9,175 bases of DNA from Gaiellasilicea sp035553355 (GTDB lineage Bacteria; Actinomycetota; Thermoleophilia; Gaiellales; Gaiellaceae): contig DATMJW010000132.1 in the NCBI GenBank assembly GCA_035553355.1, forward strand, positions 1-9,175, given 5' to 3'. The notes below the pieces were generated by a model, which saw only the letters and a list, made by a program, of their open reading frames with translations, was not told where the DNA came from and did no database searches. Positions 1-7,483 of the stretch are shown one piece after another. A program made the translations under genes and the position numbers. Position 1 is the first letter of the stretch. Every line of letters begins with the position of its first letter.

Positions 1-64
1 CGAGCGCGAGCGAGGCGATCAGCAGGGCGAGGACGCCCAACAGACCACGCTTTCTGAGATTCAA
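1..64 (-). CDS. N-terminus of an exported protein (partial)
   Basis: Only the first 21 codons are inside the window; the gene continues past the left edge. Read from a TTG at 64, the peptide begins MNLRKRGLLGVLALLIASLA. This is a positively charged n-region (R4, K5, R6) followed by an uninterrupted hydrophobic stretch, the form of a Sec signal peptide or N-terminal membrane anchor. The TTG is chosen because a very strong Shine-Dalgarno sequence, GGAGGAGGA at 79-71, lies 6 nt upstream. In-frame GTG (70) and ATG (88) codons exist, but the GTG abuts the Shine-Dalgarno and the ATG lies before it. The mature protein is not visible, so no function can be given. Confidence 0.6.
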   Translation of the reverse strand, partial: MNLRKRGLLGVLALLIASLAL

Positions 65-70
65 CTGCAC

Positions 71-79
71 TCCTCCTCC
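71..79 (-). promoter_or_regulatory. Shine-Dalgarno site deciding the TTG start at 64
   Basis: The minus strand reads GGAGGAGGA here, 6 nt before the TTG codon at 64-62. It is the strongest ribosome-binding site in the window and the main reason to accept a TTG start over the in-frame GTG and ATG upstream. Confidence 0.6.
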
Positions 80-110
80 GTCATGCATATGACCGTAGCC
101 CGGTGGAGTT

Positions 111-224
111 CTGGACGCCGACGCGAAGCCCTCCAGCGGGGGGAACCGGAAGTATCCGCACTACGGGTGACCGAACGCAACTTTGTGCGGTCGTGGCGAA
201 ACCCGAGTTTGCCGCGAGTACCAT
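111..224 (+). ncRNA. Candidate structured RNA, ydaO (c-di-AMP riboswitch)-like
   Basis: The non-coding stretch before tRNA-Leu is rich in plus-strand structure. CCCTCC at 129-134 can pair with GGGGGG at 138-143. CGGA-AGTA-TCCG at 147-158 is a 4-bp hairpin. GACCG at 169-173 pairs with CGGTC at 188-192, enclosing CGCA/TGTG pairs. Boxes recalling the ydaO consensus occur in the right order: GCGGGGGGAACC near 136-147, ACGGGTGACC near 163-172, and CGAAACCCGAG followed by CGCGAGTACC near 197-222. The resemblance was judged by eye from memory, and the boxes are not exact. There is no ordinary downstream protein gene: the tRNA follows, then the phosphofructokinase. It could be a divergent or decayed riboswitch, another structured leader, or chance structure in GC-rich DNA. 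Confidence 0.3.
219..224 (+). promoter_or_regulatory. Possible -10 element for tRNA-Leu
   Basis: TACCAT fits the actinobacterial TANNNT -10 pattern and ends 9 nt before the tRNA 5' end at 234, so transcription would start a few bases before the mature tRNA. No convincing -35 hexamer was found 16-18 nt upstream. It lies inside the 3' part of the candidate structured RNA, so the two proposals partly compete. Confidence 0.3.
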
Positions 225-233
225 CCCGAGCAG

Positions 234-317
234 GCCGAAGTGGCGGAACTGGCAGACGCGCCGGACTCAAAATCCGGTGCCCCTCGGGGCGTGTGGGTTC
301 GATCCCCACCTTCGGCA
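234..317 (+). tRNA. tRNA-Leu, anticodon CAA
   Basis: A complete type II tRNA of 84 nt. The 7-bp acceptor stem pairs GCCGAAG (234-240) with CTTCGGC (310-316), with discriminator A at 317. The anticodon stem CCGGA/TCCGG (261-265/273-277) encloses the 7-nt loop CTCAAAA, giving anticodon CAA at 268-270, which reads UUG. The long variable arm is a GCCCC-TCG-GGGC hairpin, as expected for leucine tRNAs. The T arm is GTGGG-TTCGATC-CCCAC. The terminal CCA is not encoded (the next bases are TGG) and must be added by the nucleotidyltransferase. The phosphofructokinase start codon lies only 25 nt downstream. Confidence 0.97.
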
Positions 318-342
318 TGGCGGCTCGTAGACTGCGGGCGGC

Positions 343-1400
<1,058 letters not shown>

Positions 1401-1404
<4 letters not shown>

Positions 1405-3041
1405 CCGAAGAGCAGGAGCAGCGCGTCGGTGGGGGCGTAGTCGTCCGTGAGCACCGGCACGTCCGCGACGGGCAGCGGCCGGTCGAGGCGGTTCTCGATC
1501 GCCTCGTCGAGCTCCGGGGTCCCCGGAGCGCGCCGCCGCACGTCGCGCCACCGCGCGGCGAGGAAGTCCTCTGCGGGCGGCGCGCCCGCCGAGGCGACGA
1601 GGATGACGTTCCGGATCGCCGTCGGGTCCTCGTCGCCCGGCTGGAAGACCGGGTGCACCGCGACGGTCGGGAAGACGGTGCCGTAGGTGCGCACCATCGA
1701 GCGCAGGAGCCGCGACTGCGCGCCCCCGACGGCCCCGATCACGTTCGTCACGACCACTCCCCCGGGGCGCAGCCGCGACTGGGCGAGCTGCAGGAACTCG
1801 GCCGTCGCGAGGTGGAACGGGATCGAGTCCGCGTAGAACGCGTCGATCACGATCGCGTCCCAGGGGCCGTCGTTCTGCGCGAGGAAGCGGCGCCCGTCCT
1901 GCGCCGTCACCTGCAGCCGGTCGTCGCGCGGCAGCCCGAAGAAGCGGTACGCGACGTCGACGACGGCGGGATCGATCTCGACGGCGTCGATCCGAAGCGA
2001 CGGGAAGTCGCGCCACATCCGCTTCGGCGCCGAGCCGCCGCCGAGGCCGACGAAGAGGACGCGCCGAGCCTGCGGACGGTAGGCGAGCGCGAGGTGGAGG
2101 TAGTCCACGTAGTCGAAGCGCGTCGCGTACGGGTCGTCGACGAACATCCCGCTCTGGAACGAGTTGTCGAAGCGGAGGAACCGGCTCTCCCCGTCGTCGA
2201 CGACGGCGACGCGGTGGTACTGCGTGTCCTTCTCGTACAGCACCTCGTAGCCGTCCGCGCGGAAGTCCGGACGCTCCTCGCGGCTCTCCGAGGTTCCGCG
2301 CTGCCGGTAGACGGGCGACCAGTTCTGGAGCTTCGACGCGGAGACGACGCTTCCGGGCTGCTGCGGCTCGAGCGAGACGACCGCGCCGATGCTGAGGGCC
2401 GCGAGCGCGAGGGCGCCGACGCCGACGAGGGCCAGGCGCTCGACGAGCGCGACCGCGCCCGCCGCCAGCAGCAGGACGACCGCGAGCGTCGCGATCAGCT
2501 GGTCGGTGCCGAGCTCCGGGATGAGGAAGAACGCTGTCGCGAACGTGCCCGCGATCGATCCGGCCGTCGAGACGGCGAAGAGGCGACCGGCGGTGCGGCC
2601 GAGCCGCTCGAGCGACCGCGCGAGCAGCTTCACCGCGAGCGGCGAGACCGTCCCGAGGACGATCGACTGCAAGCCGAAGATCGCGATCGTCGCGACGACG
2701 GGGTTCAGCCGCGGGCCGGGGTTCCAGGCGACGACCCAGTCGAGGATCCGCTCGTCGACGAACGGGATCGCGAGCACGAGGACGCCGGCGACGGCGAGGA
2801 CGGAGACGAAGAGCGTCGGCGTCGCCCAGCGGTCGGCGAGGATCCCGCCCAGCCAGTAACCGAGCGAGAGCCCGGCGAGGACGATCCCGATCAGCGCGCC
2901 CCAGACGAACAGCGAGCTGCCGAAGTACGGCGCCATGACGCGGCTCGACGCGATCTCGAGGCTGAGCAGCGCTCCACCCGCGAGGAAGACGGCGACACCG
3001 GCTGTCACGGCGCTGAGCGTGTCGCCGCGAAGCTCCTTCAC
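1401..3041 (-). CDS. Membrane spermidine-synthase-like protein
   Basis: This 546-residue protein fuses a membrane domain to a SpeE-like methyltransferase-fold domain. Residues 12-223 hold about seven hydrophobic segments (near 12-31, 43-64, 76-94, 114-139, 157-175, 183-201 and 204-223). The beginning, with SLEIASSRVMAPYFG and a glycine-rich second helix, is typical of membrane-fused spermidine-synthase-like proteins. The soluble part carries the nucleotide loop GLGGGSAPK (332-340), the acidic strand-end motif VEIDP (354-358) and DAFYADS (400-406) where spermidine synthases have their catalytic aspartate region. It ends with LTDDYAPTD (531-539), common in this subfamily. Real aminopropyltransferase activity is unproven for such proteins, and the substrate is unknown. 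The GTG start lies 9 nt after the stop of the upstream glycosyltransferase gene, with no clear Shine-Dalgarno, so translation is probably coupled. Confidence 0.88.
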
Positions 3042-3050
3042 GCGAACAGG

Positions 3051-4466
3051 CTACAGACGGTAGAGCGCGACCCAGGGACCGGCGAGGTCGCCGCCCGGAT
3101 CGACCCGGAAGACGCGGCGCGCGTCGGTCTCGAGCGCCCGGTAGAACCGCGTCTCGGCCGGGTAGCGGGCGGCCGCCGCTAGGACCCGGTCGGTGACGGC
3201 GCCGGTGACGAGGACGTAGTCGACGCCTTTCCGGCGGAGCCGCGCGAGGTCGCGCTCCGGGTCTGGCTCGAAGCCCGGGCCCGGCAGGTCGAGCGCGAGC
3301 GTGCGCTGCTCGAGCGGCGGCGTCGACGGGTCGCTCGCGACGAGCGCGGCGGCGGGCACGTTGTCGGCGATCCAGCGGTGGGCCACGACCCGCGTGTCCG
3401 TCTTCGTCAGCTCGTACGCGTCGCGTGCCGACCACGCGAGCGGCACGAGGAGGAGCGCGAGCGAGAGCGGGACGAGCGGACGGACGCGCCCGGCGAGGGC
3501 GCCGAGCACGGGCACGAGCGGCAGCACGTAGCGGTCGAAGTGCGCGTCGAGCGTCAGCAGGTGTCCGAACCAGACGAGCCCGAACGCGACGAGCGCCAGG
3601 TCCGCCCGCCGGGAGGAGACTTTGTGTTGTTTCAACACAAGCGCGGCCAGGCCGAGTGCGGCGCCGGCGACGCCGACGAGGGCGAACGGGCCGAGGCTCT
3701 CCCAGAGACGGTCGGCGAACGCGACGGGCGTCGGGTGGTCGTGCTCGAACCCGAGCCACCCGTCTTCGGCGAGCCGCTGCACGCGGCGGAGATCGGCCCA
3801 TGCCTCCCCCGCGTGCAGGACCACGAACGGGCTCGTCGCGGCGAACGCCGCGGCCGCGAGCGCGGACGCGACGGCCAACCGCCGCCACTGCCGCCACCCG
3901 GCGAGGGCGAGCGGCACGACGAGGAGCGCCCCGGGGTACTTCGCCGAAGCGGCGAGCCCCGCGGCGACGGCCGCCCACTCGAGCCGGCCGCCGACGAGGA
4001 GTGCGAGCGAGACCGTCGCGAGCGTCGTCAGCAGCACGTCCGTCACGGCCACTCCCGAGTAGGCGACGTGCACGGTCGCGACGGCGCAGGCGGCACCCGC
4101 GACGACTCCGGCCGCCGCCCCGTACGCGGCGCGCCCGAGCCACCACGCCGCGGCGACGCCGAGGAGACCGATCGCAATCGCGACGAGGCGCGCCGCGCCG
4201 TACGACGGCTCTGCGAACGGCGCCTGCGCCGGCGCGACGAGCGCGAAGAGCAGGCTCGGGTAGTCGTACCAGCCGGGGTCGAGCCGGACGTCGTGCGCCA
4301 TCGCCCACGCCCGCGGGACGATCGAGCGCTCGTCCGGGCTCCGGAGCGCGAAGGGAAGGCCGTAGTCGAGGCCGGGCAGCCGGAGGGCGGCGGCTAGCGC
4401 GACGAGCGCGGCGGGCGCCGCCCACCGCGGCAGCCGGTCCGGCTCAGGCAGCCGGATGCGCCGCAC
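3051..4466 (-). CDS. GT39/ArnT-like membrane glycosyltransferase
   Basis: A polytopic membrane protein of 471 residues resembling GT-C enzymes (dolichyl-phosphate-mannose mannosyltransferase/ArnT type), which transfer sugar from a lipid-phosphate donor on the outer face of the membrane. After a first membrane helix (about 15-30), the loop has SPDER with an Asp-Glu pair (D45, E46) where the family keeps its catalytic acidic motif. Many hydrophobic segments follow, with AKYPGALL (175-182) and HFDRYVLP (309-316), both typical of the family, and a soluble C-terminal part from about 365. Acceptor and donor cannot be inferred. I chose the GTG at 4466, which overlaps the upstream gene by 23 bp. An ATG at 4517 would add 17 polar residues and increase the overlap to 74 bp. 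An AT-rich perfect hairpin lies inside codons 276-282. Confidence 0.83.
   Translation of the reverse strand: MRRIRLPEPDRLPRWAAPAALVALAAALRLPGLDYGLPFALRSPDERSIVPRAWAMAHDVRLDPGWYDYPSLLFALVAPAQAPFAEPSYGAARLVAIAIGLLGVAAAWWLGRAAYGAAAGVVAGAACAVATVHVAYSGVAVTDVLLTTLATVSLALLVGGRLEWAAVAAGLAASAKYPGALLVVPLALAGWRQWRRLAVASALAAAAFAATSPFVVLHAGEAWADLRRVQRLAEDGWLGFEHDHPTPVAFADRLWESLGPFALVGVAGAALGLAALVLKQHKVSSRRADLALVAFGLVWFGHLLTLDAHFDRYVLPLVPVLGALAGRVRPLVPLSLALLLVPLAWSARDAYELTKTDTRVVAHRWIADNVPAAALVASDPSTPPLEQRTLALDLPGPGFEPDPERDLARLRRKGVDYVLVTGAVTDRVLAAAARYPAETRFYRALETDARRVFRVDPGGDLAGPWVALYRL
3622..3640. repeat. AT-rich 8-bp perfect inverted repeat inside a coding region
   Basis: TTGTGTTG-TTT-CAACACAA forms a perfect 8-bp stem with a 3-nt loop. 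It contrasts sharply with the surrounding GC-rich gene. On the coding (minus) strand it supplies the codons for Leu-Lys-Gln-His-Lys (residues 278-282) in a basic loop between two membrane helices. Such a loop would tolerate a short insertion, so this may be a miniature palindromic element. Only one copy occurs in the window. Confidence 0.5.
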
Positions 4467-4986
4467 GCACGAGCACGGCGTCGCAGCCGGCGCGCTCGAG
4501 CTCCTCGATCTCCGCACGCGCGGCGTCGCCGAGCTCTGCCACCGCGAGCTTGCCCGCGGGGACGTCCGAGAGGAGAGCGAGGACGTCGTCGAGCCGGCCG
4601 TCGCCGCTCCCGAGGACGAGGATCTCCGGGTCGAACCGCACGAGCACGTCCTCGAGCTGCTCGTCCTCGTCGATCCGGATCGCGACCTCGACCGCCTGCG
4701 TCAGCTCGCCGTGCACGTGCTCGAGCCACTCCGTGTCGCCGTGGACGACGCATGCGTCGGCTCCGCGGACGGCGCCGGCGCGCCCCTCCTCGAAGTAGAA
4801 GACGACCGGGAGGGTCGTCGCCTGCGACACCTCGTCGAGGCGCGCCTCGTCGTGCTCGTACAGGACGACGGCGTCGGCACCGCCCGCTTCGGCGGCGCGT
4901 GCCGCGTCGGGCCCGTCGACGGCGACGATCAACGAGATTCCATCGCCCTCGGAGATGGCTTGGCTGAGGCGTTTCGCAGCCGTCAC
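4444..4986 (-). CDS. Short TIM-barrel protein resembling indole-3-glycerol-phosphate synthase
   Basis: A soluble protein of 180 residues with alternating strand/helix segments like the TrpC barrel. Examples are SLIVAVDGPDAARAAEAGGADAVVLY (18-43), LPVVFYFEE (59-67), PEILVLGSG (120-128) and KLAVAELG...ELERAGCDAVLV (146-173). The last segment matches the usual ending in which a conserved Glu precedes the final phosphate-binding strands (here E151). Indole-glycerol-phosphate synthases are normally about 250-270 residues. The N-terminal EIKxxSPS lysine motif, the central lysine and the NNRDL motif are not recognisable, so tryptophan-pathway activity is doubtful. The assignment is fold-level only. 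It is the first gene of a minus-strand run leading to the glycosyltransferase. Its GTG start follows a TACACT box by 8 nt and lacks a Shine-Dalgarno, which suggests a leaderless message. Confidence 0.7.
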   Translation of the reverse strand: MTAAKRLSQAISEGDGISLIVAVDGPDAARAAEAGGADAVVLYEHDEARLDEVSQATTLPVVFYFEEGRAGAVRGADACVVHGDTEWLEHVHGELTQAVEVAIRIDEDEQLEDVLVRFDPEILVLGSGDGRLDDVLALLSDVPAGKLAVAELGDAARAEIEELERAGCDAVLVRAAHPAA

Positions 4987-5029
4987 GCGGCGCGAGTGTA
5001 CAGGAGCGAACGGCGGCTACTCTGAGCCC
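4987..5029. promoter_or_regulatory. Interlocked divergent promoters for two leaderless genes
   Basis: This 43-bp gap separates divergent genes. On the minus strand, TACACT (5000-4995) ends 8 nt before the GTG at 4986. On the plus strand, TACTCT (5018-5023) ends 6 nt before the ATG at 5030. Both fit the TANNNT -10 pattern, placing transcription starts at or next to the start codons, and neither gene has a Shine-Dalgarno. The two boxes are 17 bp apart, so each occupies the place of the other's -35 element. No TTGACA-like hexamer is visible. Confidence 0.5.
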
Positions 5030-6529
5030 ATGCGTCTGGCGCTCCTCTCGCTCGTCGTCGTCCTGACCGCCGCTGCGGCAGCCTCGGCTGCGAGGATCGA
5101 CGGCTCGGCACGCGGCGACCGCCTCGCAGGCACGGCGCGGGCGGACGTGATCGTCGGCCGCGGCGGCGCCGACCGGATCTCGGCCGGCCGCGGCAACGAC
5201 CGCGTGGCGGTCCAGTACGACGGCTCGCGCGACCGCGTCGCCTGCGGCGCCGGCCGCGACGTCGTGAACGCCGACGGCGCCGACCGCGTCGCCGCCGACT
5301 GCGAAGTCGTCTCGCGGCGCCTCTCGCGCGACGTCTACAGCGCTCCCGACGCGCAGCACGAGTCGCAGGTCGAGCCGGACAGCTTCACGTGGGGCCGGAC
5401 GACGGTCGCTGTGTTCCAGACCGGCCGGCGCCAGAACGGCGCCGCGAACAACCTCGCGTGGGCGACGTCGACGGACGACGGCCGCACGTGGCGCGGCGGC
5501 GAGCTGCCCGGCCTCACCCGGAACGCACCGCGGCCCGGCCCGAGCGACGCCGCGAGCGACCCCGTCGTCGCCTACAGCGCCGTCCACGGGACCTGGCTCT
5601 TCTCCGCGCTCGCCGTCGGCACGACGACGCGCCTCACCGTCAGCCGCTCGAGCGACGGCCTCCGCTGGGACGACCCGATCGACGCGATCTCGTCGCCGCC
5701 GGTGAACGGCGGGATCGCCTTCGACAAGCAGTGGCTCGTGTGCGACAACGGGACGTCGAGCCGCTTCCGCGGCCGCTGCTACCTCGTCTTCAACGACTTC
5801 ACGCGGCGCGGCATGTCCCTCGTGACCTCGACCGACGGCGGGCTCACGTGGTCGCAGCCGGTGACGCTCCCCTTCACGCCGTTCTACCTCGGCGCGTTCC
5901 CGGTCATCCAGCCCGACGGGACGCTCGTGATCCTCGCGCGCGTCGGTCTCGAGGAGCGGTACCTCGGTGCCGTGCGTTCGCGCGACGGCGGCGCGACCCT
6001 CGAGCAGCCCGTTCAGATCGCGCCGATGCGGGCGGCGCCGACGGGGCACCGGACGCCGGACATCCCTGCGGCCGACGTGGATGCGTCCGGCCGGATCTGG
6101 GTCGCCTGGCACGGCTGCATCCTCCGCCCGACGTGCACCGGCAACGACGTCCTCGTCGCACACTCGGCGGACGGCGCCTCGTGGTCGCAGCCGATCCGCG
6201 CGACGAACGGCCGGAACGCCGCCATCCCGGCGATCGCCGCGGGCCCCGGAGGCCGGATCGGTGTCCTCTACTACGCGAGCGGCGCGCAGGGCATCGACGC
6301 CGAGTACGCCGAGACGACGAACGCCGGCCTGCGGTGGAGCGCGCCGCAGCGGCTGAACGTCCTCTCGATGCCGACCTCGTGGCTGCCGCAGACCTCCGCG
6401 GGGCCGATGCTCGCCGACTACGTCTCGCTCACCTATACGCGTGACGGCCGTCGTCTCGCCGTGTGGGCGCTCGCCTCGCCGCCCGCCGGCGGCCGCCTGC
6501 AGCAGGCGATCTTCGCGACGCGGTTCTAG
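5030..6529 (+). CDS. Secreted Asp-box beta-propeller protein with degenerate RTX-like N-terminus
   Basis: This 499-residue protein is predicted to be exported. Residues 1-20 form a signal peptide (R2, then a Leu/Val/Ala-rich core ending Ala-Ser-Ala), with cleavage likely at 20/21. Residues 24-91 are Gly/Asp/Arg-rich, with motifs such as GRGGADRISAGRGNDRV (43-59) recalling degenerate haemolysin-type calcium-binding repeats. The rest has six Asp-box-like motifs (SxDxGxxW): 147-154, 207-213, 267-274, 317-324, 379-385 and 429-436. Two of these are weaker (SRDGGATL and TTNAGLRW). This spacing suggests a six-bladed propeller of the sialidase/BNR superfamily. Catalytic sialidase residues could not be identified, so hydrolase activity is unsupported. 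Six cysteines (72, 91, 238, 250, 363, 369) may form disulfides outside the cell. The ATG at 5030 is chosen because it begins the signal peptide and directly follows a -10 box. Confidence 0.82.
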   Translation: MRLALLSLVVVLTAAAAASAARIDGSARGDRLAGTARADVIVGRGGADRISAGRGNDRVAVQYDGSRDRVACGAGRDVVNADGADRVAADCEVVSRRLSRDVYSAPDAQHESQVEPDSFTWGRTTVAVFQTGRRQNGAANNLAWATSTDDGRTWRGGELPGLTRNAPRPGPSDAASDPVVAYSAVHGTWLFSALAVGTTTRLTVSRSSDGLRWDDPIDAISSPPVNGGIAFDKQWLVCDNGTSSRFRGRCYLVFNDFTRRGMSLVTSTDGGLTWSQPVTLPFTPFYLGAFPVIQPDGTLVILARVGLEERYLGAVRSRDGGATLEQPVQIAPMRAAPTGHRTPDIPAADVDASGRIWVAWHGCILRPTCTGNDVLVAHSADGASWSQPIRATNGRNAAIPAIAAGPGGRIGVLYYASGAQGIDAEYAETTNAGLRWSAPQRLNVLSMPTSWLPQTSAGPMLADYVSLTYTRDGRRLAVWALASPPAGGRLQQAIFATRF

Positions 6530-6532
6530 CGG

Positions 6533-6547
6533 CGCCCGACGGGGGCG
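6533..6547. terminator. Short GC hairpin between convergent genes
   Basis: CGCCC (6533-6537) can pair with GGGCG (6543-6547) across a 5-nt loop. It lies in the 19-bp gap between the propeller gene stop (TAG, 6527-6529) and the end of the minus-strand operon (TGA, 6551-6549). The position suits a bidirectional terminator, but there is no U tract and the stem is only 5 bp. Confidence 0.3.
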
Positions 6548-6548
6548 G

Positions 6549-7346
6549 TCACTTCCCGATCGGGTGCCAGATGGTCTTCAGCTCGAGGAAGGCGGCGATG
6601 TCCCACGGGCTCTGTGACGCGGCGTCGCCCTTGACGACCCGCTTCACGTTGGCGGCAGCGAGGCCTTCGAGCTCGGGCGCCTGGCCGTCTGCGCCCGTGA
6701 CGTCGATCGCGTTCACGTCCATGTGCCCCGCAAGCGTCGGCGCGAGCTCCTGGCGGAACCCGGTGAGGACGTTCACGACGCCCGGCGGGACGTCGGAGGT
6801 GGCGATCGCCTCGGCGAGCTCGATCGCCGCGAGCGGGTGCCGCTCCGACGCGACGGCAACGACGGCGTTGCCGCCGACGAGCGCGGGCACGACCCGGGAC
6901 ACGACCCCGCCGAGCGCGGGCTCGTCCGGTGCGAGGACTGCGACGACGCCGGTCGGCTCCGGCACCGTGAAGTTGAAGTACGGGCCGGAGACGGGGTTCG
7001 ACGAGCCGATCACCTGCGCCAGCTTGTCGGCCCAGCCGGCGTACCAGACGACGCGGTCGATCGCGGCCTCGACCTCCGCTCGACCGGAGCAGACGGCGGC
7101 GAGGTCGGCCGCGCGCGCCTCCATCATCTCGGCGAGCCGGTAGAGCACCTGGCCGCGGTTGTACGCCGTCGCGGCCGCCCACGCGGGCTGCGCCTTGCGC
7201 GCGGCGACGACGGCGTCGCGCACGTCCTTCCGCGACGCGCGGGCGACGTTCTGGCCCTCGGCCTCGTACGTGCGGCCGGACTCGGAGCGCGGGAACGCGC
7301 CGCCGACGAAGAGCTTGTAGGTCTTCCGCACCGGGAGCCGGCTCAC
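6549..7346 (-). CDS. Half-length aldehyde-dehydrogenase-like protein, probable pseudoenzyme
   Basis: This 265-residue protein is homologous to the N-terminal, NAD-binding part of aldehyde dehydrogenases: KLFVGGAFPRSESGRTY (11-27), DVRDAVVAARKAQPAW (41-56), YAGWADKL (102-109), PTGVVAVLAP (131-140), and VPPGVVNVLTG (186-196). The active-site elements are gone. The PWNFP motif is replaced by APDEP (139-143), the KPxE motif by ASERH (166-170), and there is no ELGGK or catalytic cysteine region. It ends FLELKTIWHPIGK. Full enzymes have about 480-500 residues, so the catalytic half is absent. The clean operon position argues for a maintained protein rather than decay. It may pair with the full enzyme upstream, like the second domain of ALDH16. 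The GTG start shares GTGA with the previous stop and has GGAGG at 7358-7354, 7 nt upstream. Confidence 0.85.
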   Translation of the reverse strand: MSRLPVRKTYKLFVGGAFPRSESGRTYEAEGQNVARASRKDVRDAVVAARKAQPAWAAATAYNRGQVLYRLAEMMEARAADLAAVCSGRAEVEAAIDRVVWYAGWADKLAQVIGSSNPVSGPYFNFTVPEPTGVVAVLAPDEPALGGVVSRVVPALVGGNAVVAVASERHPLAAIELAEAIATSDVPPGVVNVLTGFRQELAPTLAGHMDVNAIDVTGADGQAPELEGLAAANVKRVVKGDAASQSPWDIAAFLELKTIWHPIGK

Positions 7347-7483
7347 GCCACCGCCTCCGCGAACCACGCGAGCGCGAAGCCGAGCCCGATCATCGCCACG
7401 ATCGAGAGCACCACGAGGCCGAACAGCGCCGCCACGAACGGCCAGCTGAACTCGCTCGGGCGCCGGCCCTGCCGCTCATCCAC
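7343..7483 (-). CDS. 46-residue single-pass membrane protein between two dehydrogenase genes
   Basis: A small gene, easily missed. It encodes VDERQGRRPSEFSWPF (1-16), a hydrophilic basic N-terminus, then a continuous hydrophobic stretch of about 25 residues (17-41) and a short end with one acidic residue. The form suggests a single membrane helix with the N-terminus inside (positive-inside rule). The GTG start is supported by GGAGG at 7494-7490, 6 nt upstream. The gene overlaps the end of the full dehydrogenase by 8 bp, and its TGA overlaps the next GTG by 4 bp, so it is embedded in a translationally coupled operon. I recognise no family. It could anchor or assemble the dehydrogenase pair at the membrane, which is inference from position only. 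Confidence 0.72.
   Translation of the reverse strand: MDERQGRRPSEFSWPFVAALFGLVVLSIVAMIGLGFALAWFAEAVA
7354..7358 (-). promoter_or_regulatory. Shine-Dalgarno for the half-length dehydrogenase-like gene
   Basis: GGAGG on the minus strand, 7 nt before the GTG at 7346. It lies inside the last codons of the small membrane protein and supports the shorter start, instead of the in-frame GTG at 7367. Confidence 0.6.

Noticed and set aside
183..213. TTGTGC and TTTGCC as -35 elements for the tRNA promoter.
   Set aside because: Their spacing to TACCAT at 219-224 is about 30 and 5 nt, far from 16-18 nt.
3378..4397. Plus-strand open frame of 339 codons opposite the glycosyltransferase.
   Set aside because: Charged low-complexity translation with no motif; the opposite strand encodes a coherent membrane protein with family motifs.
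4456..5025. Plus-strand open frame of 189 codons opposite the barrel protein.
   Set aside because: The minus strand shows a clear alternating strand/helix pattern and promoter; the plus frame has no signals and would cross the divergent promoter.
4955..5029. A 25-codon upstream extension of the propeller protein.
   Set aside because: It would place residues before a well-formed signal peptide and start inside the opposite gene and promoter; the ATG at 5030 fits better.
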